64,000 nt of DNA, taken from assembly GCF_000003815.2 (NCBI RefSeq), contig NC_049980.1, forward strand, positions 24,908,660 through 24,972,659, given 5' to 3'. How positions within the stretch are numbered: position 1 is the stretch's first letter; every line of letters starts with the position of its first letter. The position numbers and the translations under genes are program-made. The notes under the pieces are model-generated. The model did no database searches, was not told the origin of the DNA, and saw nothing but the letters and a program-made list of their open reading frames with translations. Shown here in pieces: positions 11,101 through 21,974 of the stretch. Source of the DNA: Branchiostoma floridae (lineage: Eukaryota; Chordata; Leptocardii; Amphioxiformes; Branchiostomatidae).

Positions 11101-14100
11101 GCCCCCAAAATATATTCACGATTTCAAGTGCGGAAGGTGCAAGCTGTAGCAAGGTTGGTCTGGGGAAATTTTAAAATCTGCACCCTCTGAAACCCCATTT
11201 TTTGTATTTTGAGGGACAAATTTTGCTGAGGGACTATGCTAAATCTAATGCCATTTTTGTCAAAGAAAGATGTTTGAGGGCGATGACCCAAGCCTCAACA
11301 AATTTTCACCATGTCGTTGTGAGCGCCGGAGGCACAATTAGTCATCCGCGGCTAGGGAGGTCCGGAGAAAATTTTGAAATCTTGACCGCCTAAAACGTCA
11401 TTTCCAGCATTTGAGGGCCACATTCTGCTTGTAAACTAAGCTAAGTACGATAGCAAAATTTCTATTAGTTTAAAAGTTTTTTGAGAGCGACGCTCCCGCA
11501 ACATATTGTCCTGCGCCGACATGGCCAAAGACGCGGGCCGTCACAAGGGACTCTGACGAAATTTTGAAATCAGGACTCTCTGAAACGTCATTTCTTGCGT
11601 TTTCAGGCATAAATTTTGCCGTTAGACTAGCTTGATTTAAAGATATTTCCATCATCAAAAAAATACACAAGGTTTCAGCTTGATTTTCTGGGGGGGCGAC
11701 GCCCCCCCAACATATTTTTCGGGGGGGCAGCCGCCCCCCTTGCCCCCCCGGTGCCGCCGCCACTGCATTACCATGGAAATGCTTTTATGCAAAAGCTTTT
11801 CTGCCACAATGGCATCTTTCCTTGGTACTGAAATGACTGTCTAAGTTCATGTCCCTGGGTTCTATACCTGTGCAGGTCCTGCCATCACCAGTGTAGCCAC
11901 TCGGACAGGAACAGTTGAAGCCTCCTACAGTGTTGGTGCATGCAGCTGAGGGAGCACAGTCGTGACTTCCTGACTGGCATTCATTAATGTCTGTTGATAG
12001 AATGGAGGAAAAAGTTGATAACCTATCCCTATTTGGTGTATAAATTCATGGCATTTGAAACATCTACATGTCAAAGATGGAAGCTCATCAACATACTTTT
12101 AAGCAAACTTGGTGAAAGAGTTATTTAGAAGAAAAGATTACCATTGATTACTAGAAAGGACAATAATTGATAAAACCTTTAGGGCTAAAGTTACAACGGT
12201 GTGTTATCCCAGAAGTGCAAATAAGAAGGTTTCTACAGTTGCTATTTTCATGAGGCAGACATATACCTTCACATGTTATTCCATCTCCAGTAAAGCCATT
12301 CCTGCATGTGCATGTGTACTGTCCCCCAACAGTAACACAGTCTGCATTGGAGTCACAGGAGTTGCTACCAGGGCGGCAGGCTGCAAGGTCTGCAACAAAA
12401 GTCCATAAAACAGATCAGTGCCTTGTTTGCTATAGACAATGTTTCTGCTTTTGTTGTTGTGGGATGTTGAAAACACTCATAATTTTCATATCATCTTGTT
12501 ACCTTGTACAACTAACTGTCTCTTTCACACTGTGCTGCCGCAGCTAGACAAACTTGTTTGCAAACATCAAGTGTTATTATTCTTGCATTGTTCTGAGTGC
12601 TTTTTTTGCATCTTCCAACTTACCTGTGCACGTCTTCCCATCTCCGCTGTACCCTTCCTCACATTTACAGGTGAACCCTCCGATCACATTGGTACAGATG
12701 CCATGCTGCTGGTCACAGTTGTGGGAGCCAGTTGTGCACTCATTGATGTCTGTGAATGGAAAACAGTGATAAATCATTGTCATTCTCAACAGGGTGGTAA
12801 ATTTTGGTATGTGGAGAAATAATAAAGTAACAGGAAACAATAAAACACAACTCCACAAATTAGAGAAAAGAAAAGAAATTCTTCACCTAGTCTAGGTTTA
12901 TGGAGCTTGGGAAAAAACTTATTCAAACTTTAATATTCTTATTGAAAACAGTGCACCATAGTACAACTTCATACAACATACAGTACAACATACCTGTGCA
13001 TGTCTGGCCATTACCCTGGTACCCTGGCATGCATGCACACGTAAAGCTGCCGGGAGTGTTGGTGCAGTACGCATCAGGGTGACAGCTGTGGGCTCCTGAG
13101 GCACACTCATCAATATCTGAGGCAAAGAAATATCATCCATATTGTTTATAATAGCATTGAAATTGTCAGAAAGGTACATTATTAAATTTTTCACATGGAG
13201 TAAATACATTGTAACCACTGTTGTAACTTGTCTTACCTGTGCATCCATTGCCATTTGTAACAAATCCACCGGGGCAGGTGCAGGTGTAGCTTCCAACTGT
13301 GTTTGTACAGGTCATGTCACCATGGCAACCATGGGTACCTGAAGAACACTCATCTATGTCTGAAGGAAATGATCGGGGGGGAAAAAAACGTAAAAATGTT
13401 GTGGAATACAATATCAAGAAATCACATTTCTTGTTCTGTGAAATGATACTCTATGGTACTTTAGTTTTGATTTTAGAAAATGGGACGGACAACTGTGCCC
13501 TACCTGTGCAGCTCTGTCCATCCCCTCCAAAACCATCCTGGCAGGTACAGGTGTAACTTCCATCAGTGTTGGTGCAGGTGGCATTGGTATGGCAACTGTG
13601 TGATCCCTGCAGACACTCATTTACATCTGTGTAAAAAAAAAAGAGGAGAAAATAAAATATCAACAGTACTATACAATGAAAGAATCTAATTCACTACTGT
13701 GATGACATGGTGCCTGTGTAGCAGAGTTTCAGATGAGAAAAATCAACAGCATGCTACTGCAGGGCTTCAGACGGTAAAGAAATATGCATACTTTATTAGA
13801 ACTAGTGTGGAGCCCTTAGTTGCTACATGTGTGAGGAAACTACATGTAACGTTACATGTATATGAAGCAGTGCCAGATGCAAAATTCATCTTTAAGACTG
13901 GCATCATCTCTTCACAGCTAGATACATTATAAACAAAAAGGCCTGTCTATGTGTAACAAACACACTTCACCTGTGCATGTTTGGCCATCTCCATCATAGC
14001 CACCCAAGCAGGTACAGGTGAAACTTCCATCTGTGTTAGAGCATGCGGCGTTGGCATGGCAACTGTGTGATCCCTGGGAGCACTCATCCACATCTGTGTG

Positions 14101-17100
14101 GAGAAACAATGGGTGACAGAGGTTATTATAATGGACTGCTGTAAATGTTGACTTTCTGTTTCTTGCGATAACATCTTCACTGGAAACTTGAAACCACTGC
14201 AAAAGGCTTGTTCTGTCTTCTGCCCACCTACCCCTTGTGTCAACTATTGCAAACATGCCACTTTCTCTCTGATGTGAAATTGGATCCCCAAGAACTTAAT
14301 GAAACAAATGCATGTAACTGCATGTCGCATATCTTTAGATTCCAACTACCTCACAGTCCAGTAAGAAATTCCAACGGAAATGTGCCATGTCATACACACC
14401 TTCATCACAGTCAGGTCCAGTCCAGCCTGCTGCACATGTGCACACGTACCCACCACTGTTGTCGTTAGCACAGGCACCATGGTGACATGGGCTGTTCTGA
14501 CAGGCATCCACAACTACAGGCAACAGTTTTAATAAAGAGGGGATTTACAACCTCCTTGATCTAACATTTCATCTTTGAACAACTTAGTGTGTCATGAACA
14601 AAGTAACTTACTCACTGAAAGAAGATAAAGGAAGATATCATAAAATTATAACCAGCAAAACAGCAATAAATCTTAACTCTAGAATTTGTCTATCACAAAA
14701 AATACTTATGCCAATCATACTCACATTCACAGTATGACCCATTGCCCTGGTAGCCACTGTTGCAGTGACATCCTTGGACTCCATTCTGGATCCCACAGAA
14801 AGCGTTCTGATCACACCCGACCTCCGTGCACTGGATGTTGTTCTTGCTGACGCACTCGCAGCGGCGGTTACAACCCTCTCCCCAGGTTTCTCCAACCTTT
14901 AGAAAAAAATATCACAGCAAAACATCAAGAATCATCATCATCATCATCATAACTTGTTGTGCCATTAATGAAGACAGTTCAAGAATAGCACTGATAGTCG
15001 CACTTTTCTTTTATCAGAAAGTCATGCACTTACTGCATAGTAGTGTCCACCACGAGTACAGCCACACTCTTGCCTAGTAACACAGTTCCCTCCACTCAGG
15101 ACGTAGCCTCCATCACACTCGCACCCCTCCACACAGGTGCGGTTACAGTACTGGGGCGCTGACACGTCTGTACAGGTGGCGGGACAGGCGCTGGCACAGG
15201 AGGTGTAGTGACTATTGGTGGGGCAGGAGAGCGCTGGAAAGGAAATCTCAGGTCAGATGATGACTCAGGATGCTTTACAGATGGACATTAATGGTTTTAA
15301 TGTTTTGCAGTCTTACCATTTTGCACTCTAAAGTAGCTGTTTTGCACACCATTGCATTAGTCATGGAGTTAGGTGGCAGGGATAAGGTTCAAGTAGCATC
15401 GTAAGTACATATTGCAGTTACATGCAGTTTTAAGACCACACAAACTCAAACTTACGGCAGAGGGTGGCATTCCTCCATGTTCCGATGTTGATGCCAGCTT
15501 CGGCACAGGAGTCGGTATAGGCCTCCAGGTTGTGACACAGGGAATCCATGTCTCCGTTCTGGGCACACAAGTCGTACATGCAAGTCTCAACAGTACCCTA
15601 TGAGGGAAAAGAAGTTTAAACATTGTAAACTCCTGCATTAAAGGCAAGAAAATGGAAACAACCCTAAACGATTGGGTAGATATGAACGTGTGATGGATAG
15701 TATTCAGCACCAAGGACAGATCTGTTTATAGACGTGTGGATGGCGTTCAGCACCAAGGGCAGACTTGTTCATTGTAAGTCTTGTTGCGGACCTTGTGTGA
15801 AAGAAGTTGGGGGAAGTCTGACCAACTGGCTTTCCAGTACAAACATGTACATGTAACTCACACTAACTGTAACATTAGCCAGAGCTTCCTGTAAGTGTAA
15901 GCAAAGTACATATCGTTAGGCAGACGGTAAACCGATGTACAAAGTAAATTCTTTTTCTAAGATGTCCTAGATTTGAGAAGATACAGGCAGTAAGAGGGTA
16001 CATACCTCAGGGTTGAGGGCTGAGTAGCAGGGAGCAAACACGCTGTTTGGGTCGTTCAGGATCCCGCACAGTTCCGACACCGTCTGCTGGAGGGCGTCGC
16101 TGCACTGCGTGATGGGTTCTGGGTTCTCGTTACACCTGTAAGGATTTCAAATATGTCACCGTCAAATCGTTGTAGCAAGGCAAAAATGGACTTTCATCTT
16201 TGAAATTCTTTGATTAATCTTTGCTTTCGCACCACAAGCCACATCGCAAGCAAGAAGTTTACTTATTTATGTTCTGTGCAGCTAGATAGGGTCAAACTTT
16301 GCTTCTTGGCTGTGGTTTTCGAAGGTACTGTGGTTAGAATACCTTCTTGATTTGCGATATCTTGCGAAATGCATTAACGTGCTCATGCCATGGTAAAAAT
16401 TACTTACTGGTCGCCTTCAATCGCAACCCGCCAACTGTTGCCAAACGTCACTACGTCACCAGCCAGGGTGCCGCCGGCTGTCAGGTATTCGTCGTTGACG
16501 TCGCCGTTGTAGTTCCCACACAGTCCGCAGAGGGCGCCCTGGTACAGGTCAGGCAGGATGACCTCGGCGCGATGACTCCCGTCAAACGACACCTTGAGTC
16601 CAAAGCCTGTCTCTATGGTAACGTAGCGACCGACGAACTTGACTGTTAGACCAGCCCTCGGCTCGGCAGGAAGGGTCGTGATCAGTTGGTCAATCTGGGA
16701 AGAAGGAATATGTTTAACTAACGAATGAAGACGTCTCTGATGTATAAAGCATTGACTTCAGCACGGTGCGTCTCTTTTACTTTTTCTAACTAGGAAGATA
16801 GTGTTCATATCACAGTATCCTTCCTCAGGGTGACGCTGTTACTAGTCTAGCTCGGCGCCTGACAAAGAACAAAACATACCAAGGTCATGCGCATCTGTCG
16901 TACTTACATAGACGACCTTATTCTTCTCCACCACAATGGTGTGATTGTAGACCTCCACGGTGACCTGTGTGACGAAGCTGACGCGCGAGTTGCCGCGGTT
17001 CTCGTTCCTGGTCTCGATGTTGAAGTACGGCAGTGTGTTGTTTTGACAGTTCCGCGCTAGGGTGTACGTGCAGGCTCCCTGGAAGTGGTGCGTGCGCCCG

Positions 17101-20100
17101 TCAAACGTGATGTAATGGGGATCTCCAAAGGCAGCGCACGTGCCCCTTGCTGCAATCAAAAAACAAAGAAGAAATTAGAACTATCACAAAGAGCGTGTTT
17201 TAAGCTAAGTCTATGCTAGTTTGCTTCTTTAACGTGGTGGTTTTCGTCTAATTTGTAAAATCATATCGAAATGATCAAAAGGAAAATTGATCGCCCTCAC
17301 TATTATCATTAATAAGAAAATGAGAGTTACTCACTCCAGCAGGTCTTTCCGTCTCCGGTGAAGCCAGGTTTACACTCGCACTTGTACGACCCGTGAGTGT
17401 TCACACACACCGCGTCGGGATCACAGTCGTCCAGTCCCAGCTCACACTCATCTACGTCATGGTTCACGTCAGCGAGATCTTCGTCAATAAGACCGTCACC
17501 GTCGTCATCTCTGGGGATTAGAATATTTATGTTGATGCTCTGTGGTTTAGTTTCCGATAGACACTATGTCAAGCTTCCTAACCTTCTTACTAACATTGCA
17601 TCTCGCCCTAACTTGCGACATTTTTTTCGTCAACGTTCCTTTTTGTTTGGAAAAGGATAAAACGCAAAACCATCGTGTTCCAGATATTTACGCCCAAAAG
17701 GAGACTACTCTAGTAAAAAGCAACAAGCTAAGATCATGGTATTATCAGAAGAAGACAAAATCGCCGGAAAGGATAAGCTTGTTCATTACATGTGTTATAA
17801 ATTGCATGTCAAGATTAGAAAAGAAAAACTTTGATCATAGACATCGTTTGTGTAACGCCTATTAGACTTATTGGACACAAGGTCTATTATCAGAAAAATT
17901 AACGTCATCACAAGTCTTAGTAGCTCACATTCCATTCAGTAGTTCCTCGTCCACCAGCTGGTCACAGTCGTTGTCGACGCCGTCGCCAACCATTGGTTCC
18001 GTGACATCACATCCTCCGGAGATGCTGGCCAATCGCAGACCCCCGGGAAACCCCACGGAGTCGTAGGAGGAGAAGCCGTAGTAGAAGAGGGAGAAGGTGA
18101 CAATGGCGGAGGTGTGCTTGATCTTGTGTGTCCCCGTGGTGCCGATGTGAAGCTGCGTGGCGGACAGATCGGTGTCCGGAATGGGAGTCCACGTCGTGGA
18201 GGAAGACAGCGGGTTGCCGTCGTACGTCAGGCCCGACGTTTGTGACGTCTTGATGACAATGTTGACGTAGCTGGTGTAGGCCGTGGACAGCGCGTCGACC
18301 GTGGCGAAGGTGTAGTCGGCGGCGAACTGCTCCACCGGCGGCAGGTACATCATGAAGGGATCGGTGGTGATGCCGTCCGAGTCCTGCCCCTTGCTGTACT
18401 GCAGCACCATGATTGGCTGCGATGAGGTGATGGTCTTGTACGTGCTGGACGAGAGGTCCAGCTCCCAGAAGTCACCAGCGTCCAGCGAGCGAGGTGGTAG
18501 ACCCGTGACGTTGACAGTGGTGCCGTTTCTGGCGGCCACTAGTCGGAAGATGTCGCCTGCTCGCCGCACGGCCAGCGGGACCGTCACGAAGCGCTGTCCC
18601 CAGGTGTTGACGGGCGGGACGTGTTCCACCAGGTGATCGCACGCGGCGAACTGGTTGGGCACCTTGTCACACCGCACGCCTGACATGACGGACACCGGCT
18701 TGTCCGATAGGATGCGGGTGCCTGTGAGGTCCGACTGGTACCTGCCCTGAAACTGCACAGCCTCTAGGCGGTCCAGTGTGAACGTTATGACGCTCCCGGA
18801 ATAGTAGTCCCTGCCGTCATGGTACACTCTCCCCTTCAAAGTGACGCTGACCGAGGTGCCGTCTTCAACACCGAAGATGGCGAATTCGGACGGATACTCC
18901 CGGAAAGCAGGATTGTAGGAAGCTACGAAATACTCCCTGCCCAGTACGTCGACGGGAAGACCCAAGAAGCCGTCCGTGGTGTGCCTCTCCTTGTTCACGC
19001 CGTACAGGATGATCTCCCGGTCGGCGGTGACGAGGACGCCCTTCTGAGCCCGCTCGTGTCCGGTCAGCATGACGGAGCGCGGCAGGGTGACCACCTGCAC
19101 AGCTGCGTCTGTCACGACCAGCTGCTGCGTGTAGCTGGCACCTGGAGCGGTGATGGTGACGTTGGCGGGCTCTGTGCTCGCGCTGGTGATGAACAGCTCG
19201 AGTTCGCTGAACCCGTGGTTCTGCAGGAAGCCGACCACAAACTCTGTTCCTCTGTTGTCTGGAGACGTGAGCACTGACAAGGGACAACGTCAACATTTAA
19301 GTACCGATTCTAAGTTTGGATCATCCGATCCGTAAAACGCCAAGTTGTGGATAGATAACCATAGAAGAGAACCTCAAGGACACTTTTTTTGGCACAAACA
19401 CATACACGCGTGCGCGTCTTCGCACACTTGTCCGTCGTCAAATCCCTTGAAATGAACAAATGTTTTCCCCATCTTGCAGATAGAATGTAAGTTGATACAA
19501 TTTCTCTCAGTGTTTTCTTCAGAGTAATACTGATAAAGAGTTTTAAGAAATAAGAATACTGTTAAGTTACCTTCTTCACAGTTGGTGCCTTTCCACCCAG
19601 GAGCGCACAGACATGCGTACTCGCCTCTCCCGTTCAGACACGTCCCGCCATTTCGGCACGGACTGCTGAGACACTCGTTCACGTCGGGCGGGTCTGTTAC
19701 AACTGTTGCAAAAGCAAAAGCTATATATCAATACAAACCCATTTATAAGAATGACCCTGTTCGCTATTCTCCAAGCACAGGTTGATTCGCGGAGATATAG
19801 TAGTAGTCGGGAAATTGAGAGACTACTACTATATCTCCGCGAATCACGCCTCTGCTTGGGGAATATGTAGTGTCTACTACTACACTGTCTAGTGATATGC
19901 AGGGTAGCAAGTTTATTTGTTCCAGTAGCAGGGTACATTTTTACAGGGGAGATTGTTAGCCCTTCCCTTTAAAAACGTGCCCGAGGCACCTTCTCGAATA
20001 CGGGACCCTCAGTTTATGTCCCTTCCGAGAGACCAGTGTAGCCCCAACCGAGATCCCCTTCCCTAAATTACCCTCCCCAGTTGAGTAAGCTACAGAGACA

Positions 20101-21249
20101 TGATTTATATATGAATCGCCCTGTAGGAACAGAAAATGGGTTCAGGCCGAAAAGCTTTGGAGTGTTTTTAACATACCACAAAGAGTGGCCTATTAACGTG
20201 ATCATGGCGTGACCAGACTATTCATACATTCAGGTACAAAAGTTTGCCTATTTCAAGACGGTTGCTTTCTTCCCGTACCCATGTCAGTTTTCACGCACCC
20301 TTGTTCCAGCAAAAGTTCCTAAAATACAGCTTATTCTAGATAAACAGCTTTAATCGCAAGTGTATCGATCAAGACCTATGTAACAACTGTGCAAGTATAT
20401 AAGGAAACTATTGTAAAACTAATGAGCTTTTATTCTGTTTAAAAGCTTATTGGTAAAACACAAACTCTTGTCTTCACGTTACGCGACTTTTCGTGTCCAA
20501 ATACATGTAACACCAACTTTATGTTGTTCGACTTCAGCGCGCATCACACTTTATGTCTCAACTTACTCGTTCAAGCGTACCAGCTTACAAAGCTAAAAAA
20601 TATGACAATGTTTGATCCGGAGAAAAATAAGGGTACAAACTTTCCAAAATAATCTTTTCCTGACATTTTCCGCTCGGCTTTCTCTTCAGCACAGATAGCA
20701 AAATCTAGTAACGTTGTCCAAGATATAACGTTATATGAATTCGTCCCATGATATCAAATACTTGTAGCACTACAAAACCCATAGTACAAAAGAAAAGAAC
20801 AGTCGGTGTGTTTACTTAAACCCCAGGCAGATTTGCCAGTGGCATAAGATAGTATCAAAGCTGGCCAAGGAGTATAGACGACCAGTTAAAGAGCATTAGG
20901 ACAGGTGGAGGAAGCTATCCCATATACAGGACATTTCCTTGTGTGGAACAATGGACACAGTAGTGAAAGGAGGCGCCAGGGGCAAATATTAGAAAATGAC
21001 ACTATTTCACTCCTTTCGCCATATTGCGTCCATTGTTCTACACAAGGAAATGTCCAGTATATGGGTTAGCTTCCTCCACCTGTCCGAGTGACCAGCTGGC
21101 TCCCTTTGGCCGGCGACACTCCTTGGCCAGCTTTGCCACTGGTAAATCTGCCAGGAGATTAGTATTTACTCACCCTGTGCCTGCACCGACGCCAGCACGT
21201 AAACCACCAGGAATGATGTCACGCCCGTCAGCCATGGACCACGCGCCAT
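5568..21249 (-). CDS. secreted multidomain protein: EGF, IgGFc-binding, VWD-C8-TIL, EGF array, chitin-binding and pentraxin modules
   Basis: Complete gene, ATG at 21249, TGA at 5568-5570. Coding exons: 21174-21249, 19571-19702, 17929-19273, 17335-17510, 16908-17149, 16408-16694, 16006-16135, 15456-15597, 15034-15233, 14725-14896, 14400-14513, 13971-14093, 13504-13626, 13237-13359, 12994-13116, 12624-12749, 12267-12389, 11868-11990, 10494-10613, 9927-10065, 9570-9700, 9157-9383, 8612-9011, 7929-8167, 7245-7644, 6810-6935, 6328-6460, 5906-6036, 5568-5761. All junctions are GT-AG and in phase; the sum is 6120 nt, 2039 residues. Domain order: signal peptide (about 1-25), EGF, IgGFc-binding domain with acidic metal-binding repeat (about 70-535), EGF-CA, VWD, C8, TIL, EGFs (about 910-1333), chitin-binding, EGF, two pentraxin domains (about 1424-1845), EGF, chitin-binding, EGF, chitin-binding. 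No transmembrane segment is seen. The role as an extracellular gel or pattern-recognition protein is inferred. FCGBP, zonadhesin and fibropellin share only parts of the architecture. Confidence 0.92.
8612..10613 (-). CDS. cassette 1: EGF, chitin-binding, EGF, pentraxin
   Basis: Exon 10494-10613 is an EGF module. Exon 9927-10065 is a chitin-binding type 2 (CBM14) module with six cysteines and the DCGSYYECV motif. Exon 9570-9700 is an EGF module with the unusual start [11 protein letters not shown]. Exons 9157-9383 and 8612-9011 form a pentraxin domain: TLCVHM and WHTVCTTW supply the conserved disulfide, GQDQD resembles the calcium-binding loop, and [17 protein letters not shown] is the family signature. 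Confidence 0.92.
10188..10251. repeat. perfect 19-bp inverted repeat (hairpin) in an intron
   Basis: Arms at 10188-10206 and 10233-10251 are exact reverse complements (CACTCACTGTCCGGTTCTC on the left). The spacer itself contains the palindrome TATACATTATGTATA. It lies in the intron before the first CBM14 exon. Confidence 0.8.
10847..11762. mobile_element. non-autonomous DNA element with TIRs, TSD and internal tandem subunits
   Basis: The termini are inverted repeats starting CAGAGGCGGCGGCA on the left and CAGTGGCGGCGGCA on the right (read inward), flanked on both sides by CATTA, a probable 5-bp target duplication. Inside, a unit of about 190-200 bp recurs four times, starting near 10976, 11168, 11370 and 11558. 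Each unit opens with AAATTTTGAAATCT-like sequence, then a 'CTCTGAAACGYCATTT' block and a 'TTTTGCT-AGACTA' block. No transposase frame is seen. The superfamily is unassigned. Confidence 0.75.
11868..14513 (-). CDS. array of eight single-exon EGF modules
   Basis: Eight exons, each one EGF-like module and each phase 1 at both ends: 14400-14513 (Notch-type), then seven modules of 123 nt (126 nt for 12624-12749). Six of the seven start with D-[VI]-[DN]-EC, the calcium-binding EGF signature; the one at 12267-12389 starts DLAAC and lacks the Glu, so it may have lost calcium binding. Identical size and phase point to tandem exon duplication. The array probably forms a rigid spacer. Confidence 0.92.
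14725..15233 (-). CDS. TIL and TILa/VWC-like modules with EGF-like tail
   Basis: Exon 15034-15233 encodes a trypsin-inhibitor-like cysteine-rich module ([18 protein letters not shown], then [16 protein letters not shown] and CVTRQECGC). Exon 14725-14896 adds a [13 protein letters not shown] segment and an EGF-like C-terminal part ([14 protein letters not shown]), the arrangement found in zonadhesin-type proteins. The TIL fold here is probably structural, since no inhibitory loop can be assigned. Confidence 0.85.
15456..16135 (-). CDS. C8 domain (two exons)
   Basis: Exons 16006-16135 and 15456-15597 encode a cysteine-rich segment with C-x3-L-C-ILND, FAPCYS and ETCMYDLC patterns and a terminal NIGTWRN-TLC. 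This matches the C8 module that follows VWD domains. Confidence 0.88.
16408..17149 (-). CDS. von Willebrand factor type D domain (two exons)
   Basis: Exons 16908-17149 and 16408-16694 encode one VWD domain at about residues 577-752. Its start carries [12 protein letters not shown], including the GDPH motif (585-588) at which several VWD proteins cleave themselves. The second exon carries [10 protein letters not shown] (713-722), the CxxC signature of VWD domains. The domain is directly followed by C8 and TIL modules, as in mucins, zonadhesin and FCGBP. Confidence 0.93.
17335..17510 (-). CDS. acidic metal-binding repeat plus calcium-binding EGF exon
   Basis: The exon continues the acidic repeat of the previous exon ([14 protein letters not shown]) and then encodes a calcium-binding-type EGF module starting DVDEC and ending [11 protein letters not shown]. 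Splitting the repeat across an intron with phase 2 is consistent with both flanking frames. Confidence 0.88.
17929..19273 (-). CDS. IgGFc-binding domain in a single large exon
   Basis: The 1345-nt exon encodes residues about 70-517. It begins with a segment typical of the IgGFc-binding N-terminal family ([11 protein letters not shown]) and includes family-like stretches such as [10 protein letters not shown] and a conserved [12 protein letters not shown] segment. In FCGBP-type proteins this domain lies at the N terminus ahead of VWD units, and that order is kept here. The exon ends with an acidic motif ([14 protein letters not shown]) resembling the MopE-type metal-binding repeat. Whether it binds immunoglobulin-like ligands is doubtful, because invertebrates lack IgG; the name is only a family label. 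The exon has high GC and long antisense open frames that I treat as shadows. Confidence 0.9.
19571..19702 (-). CDS. first EGF-like module exon
   Basis: The 132-nt exon is phase 1 at both ends and encodes one six-cysteine EGF module (pattern NEC-SSPC-NGGTC-YACLC-GW-G-NC). The NGGTC and GW-G-NC motifs are typical of Notch-like EGF repeats. Confidence 0.9.
19765..19864. mobile_element. short MITE-like inverted repeat in intron 1
   Basis: A perfect 25-bp inverted pair lies at 19784-19808 and 19821-19845 (core GATTCGCGGAGATATAG). It extends outward imperfectly through CCAAGCA on both sides to about 48 bp per arm, with a 12-bp loop. Confidence 0.7.
20824..21153. mobile_element. foldback element, about 330 bp, next to the signal-peptide exon
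   Basis: Two arms of about 150 bp (20824-20977 and 21003-21153) are imperfect reverse complements. Both carry GACAGGTGGAGGAAGCT, GGACATTTCCTTGTGT and CAATGGAC. A related single-arm copy lies at 21975-22071. No coding capacity. Confidence 0.75.
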
Positions 21250-21259
21250 AATGTATACA
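21174..21259 (-). CDS. signal-peptide exon of the multidomain gene
   Basis: Ten bases of 5' UTR are followed by 25 codons that begin MARGPWLTG and continue into a hydrophobic core ([12 protein letters not shown]) and a QAQ-type cleavage region. That is a classic secretory signal peptide. It ends in phase 1 at a GTGAGT donor. The inverted-repeat element of intron 1 ends only about 20 bases from this donor. Confidence 0.9.
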
Positions 21260-21857
21260 CTGGACAATACACAAAACAGGTATACATGATGTGAGCAACA
21301 TACAACGTATACTTCCTACTATATAAACATGCCTAAGATTCGTGCAGGAGGTCGAAAGTTGGTTGTAACAATTTACCTCCATCCACTACATGAGGCTAAA
21401 CATGAGTGTCACCACTTCATCCCATACCAGAACGTCAAATAGAATCTCATTTGTTGCATCCCCTACATGAACATTCGTGTGTTTGAAATAGGGGTAGGAC
21501 GTCAACCACCGACCCCCATAAAGTCGTTTTAGTTGAATGTTGCAGTACGCGTTTTCCAAAGACACTTCGGGTATACAACACATAGTTCAGCGTGCACCTG
21601 AGAACGACTTTCCCGTTCCTCCAACTAACAGTTTACAAATGTAAGATATAAATTTCGTCGAAACTGTGTGACCAGGATACAAAATTATATATACGTGACG
21701 AATTTGAAGAGAAAAATTGTAAAAAAATTAATATAAGTACAGAAGTACATGATTGATGTATGATTGAAGTACAGAATGAAACAACACAAGTTACGATTTT
21801 GTACAAACTAAACCTCAAACATGGCCAGAAGAAACGATAAAACAGTAAAGTTCTTAC

Positions 21858-21910
21858 CTTGACAGGTCTGGAACTTAAGACGCGCTGTAAAACTGCAGTC
21901 TTACTGCTTT
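21858..21910 (-). promoter_or_regulatory. non-coding first exon (5' UTR) of the large gene
   Basis: A GTAAGA donor follows position 21858 on the minus strand, and a matching acceptor (TGTCCAG) lies just before 21259, ten bases upstream of the ATG at 21249. The 5' boundary near 21910 is inferred from the TATA box about 30 bases upstream. Only the splice signals are seen directly. Confidence 0.6.
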
Positions 21911-21933
21911 ATGGCGCACTCCAGGAGGAAGGA

Positions 21934-21941
21934 TATTTATA
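21934..21941 (-). promoter_or_regulatory. TATA box of the large multidomain gene
   Basis: The minus strand reads TATAAATA within GGGTATAAATATCC, about 80 bases upstream of the inferred 5' UTR donor. This is a strong match to the TATA consensus, and its spacing puts the start site near 21910. Confidence 0.65.
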
Positions 21942-21974
21942 CCCTCCTGGGACAGCCAACGCCTTTGTAAGCAA

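Noticed and set aside
11470-11763. 97-codon minus-strand frame at the right end of the transposon
   Set aside because: It spans internal tandem subunits and the G/C-rich terminus and has no transposase motif.
18352-19335. Open frames on the plus strand and in a second minus-strand frame across the IgGFc-binding exon
   Set aside because: They overlap a long exon with clear family motifs and correct splice phases; high GC keeps antisense frames open by chance.
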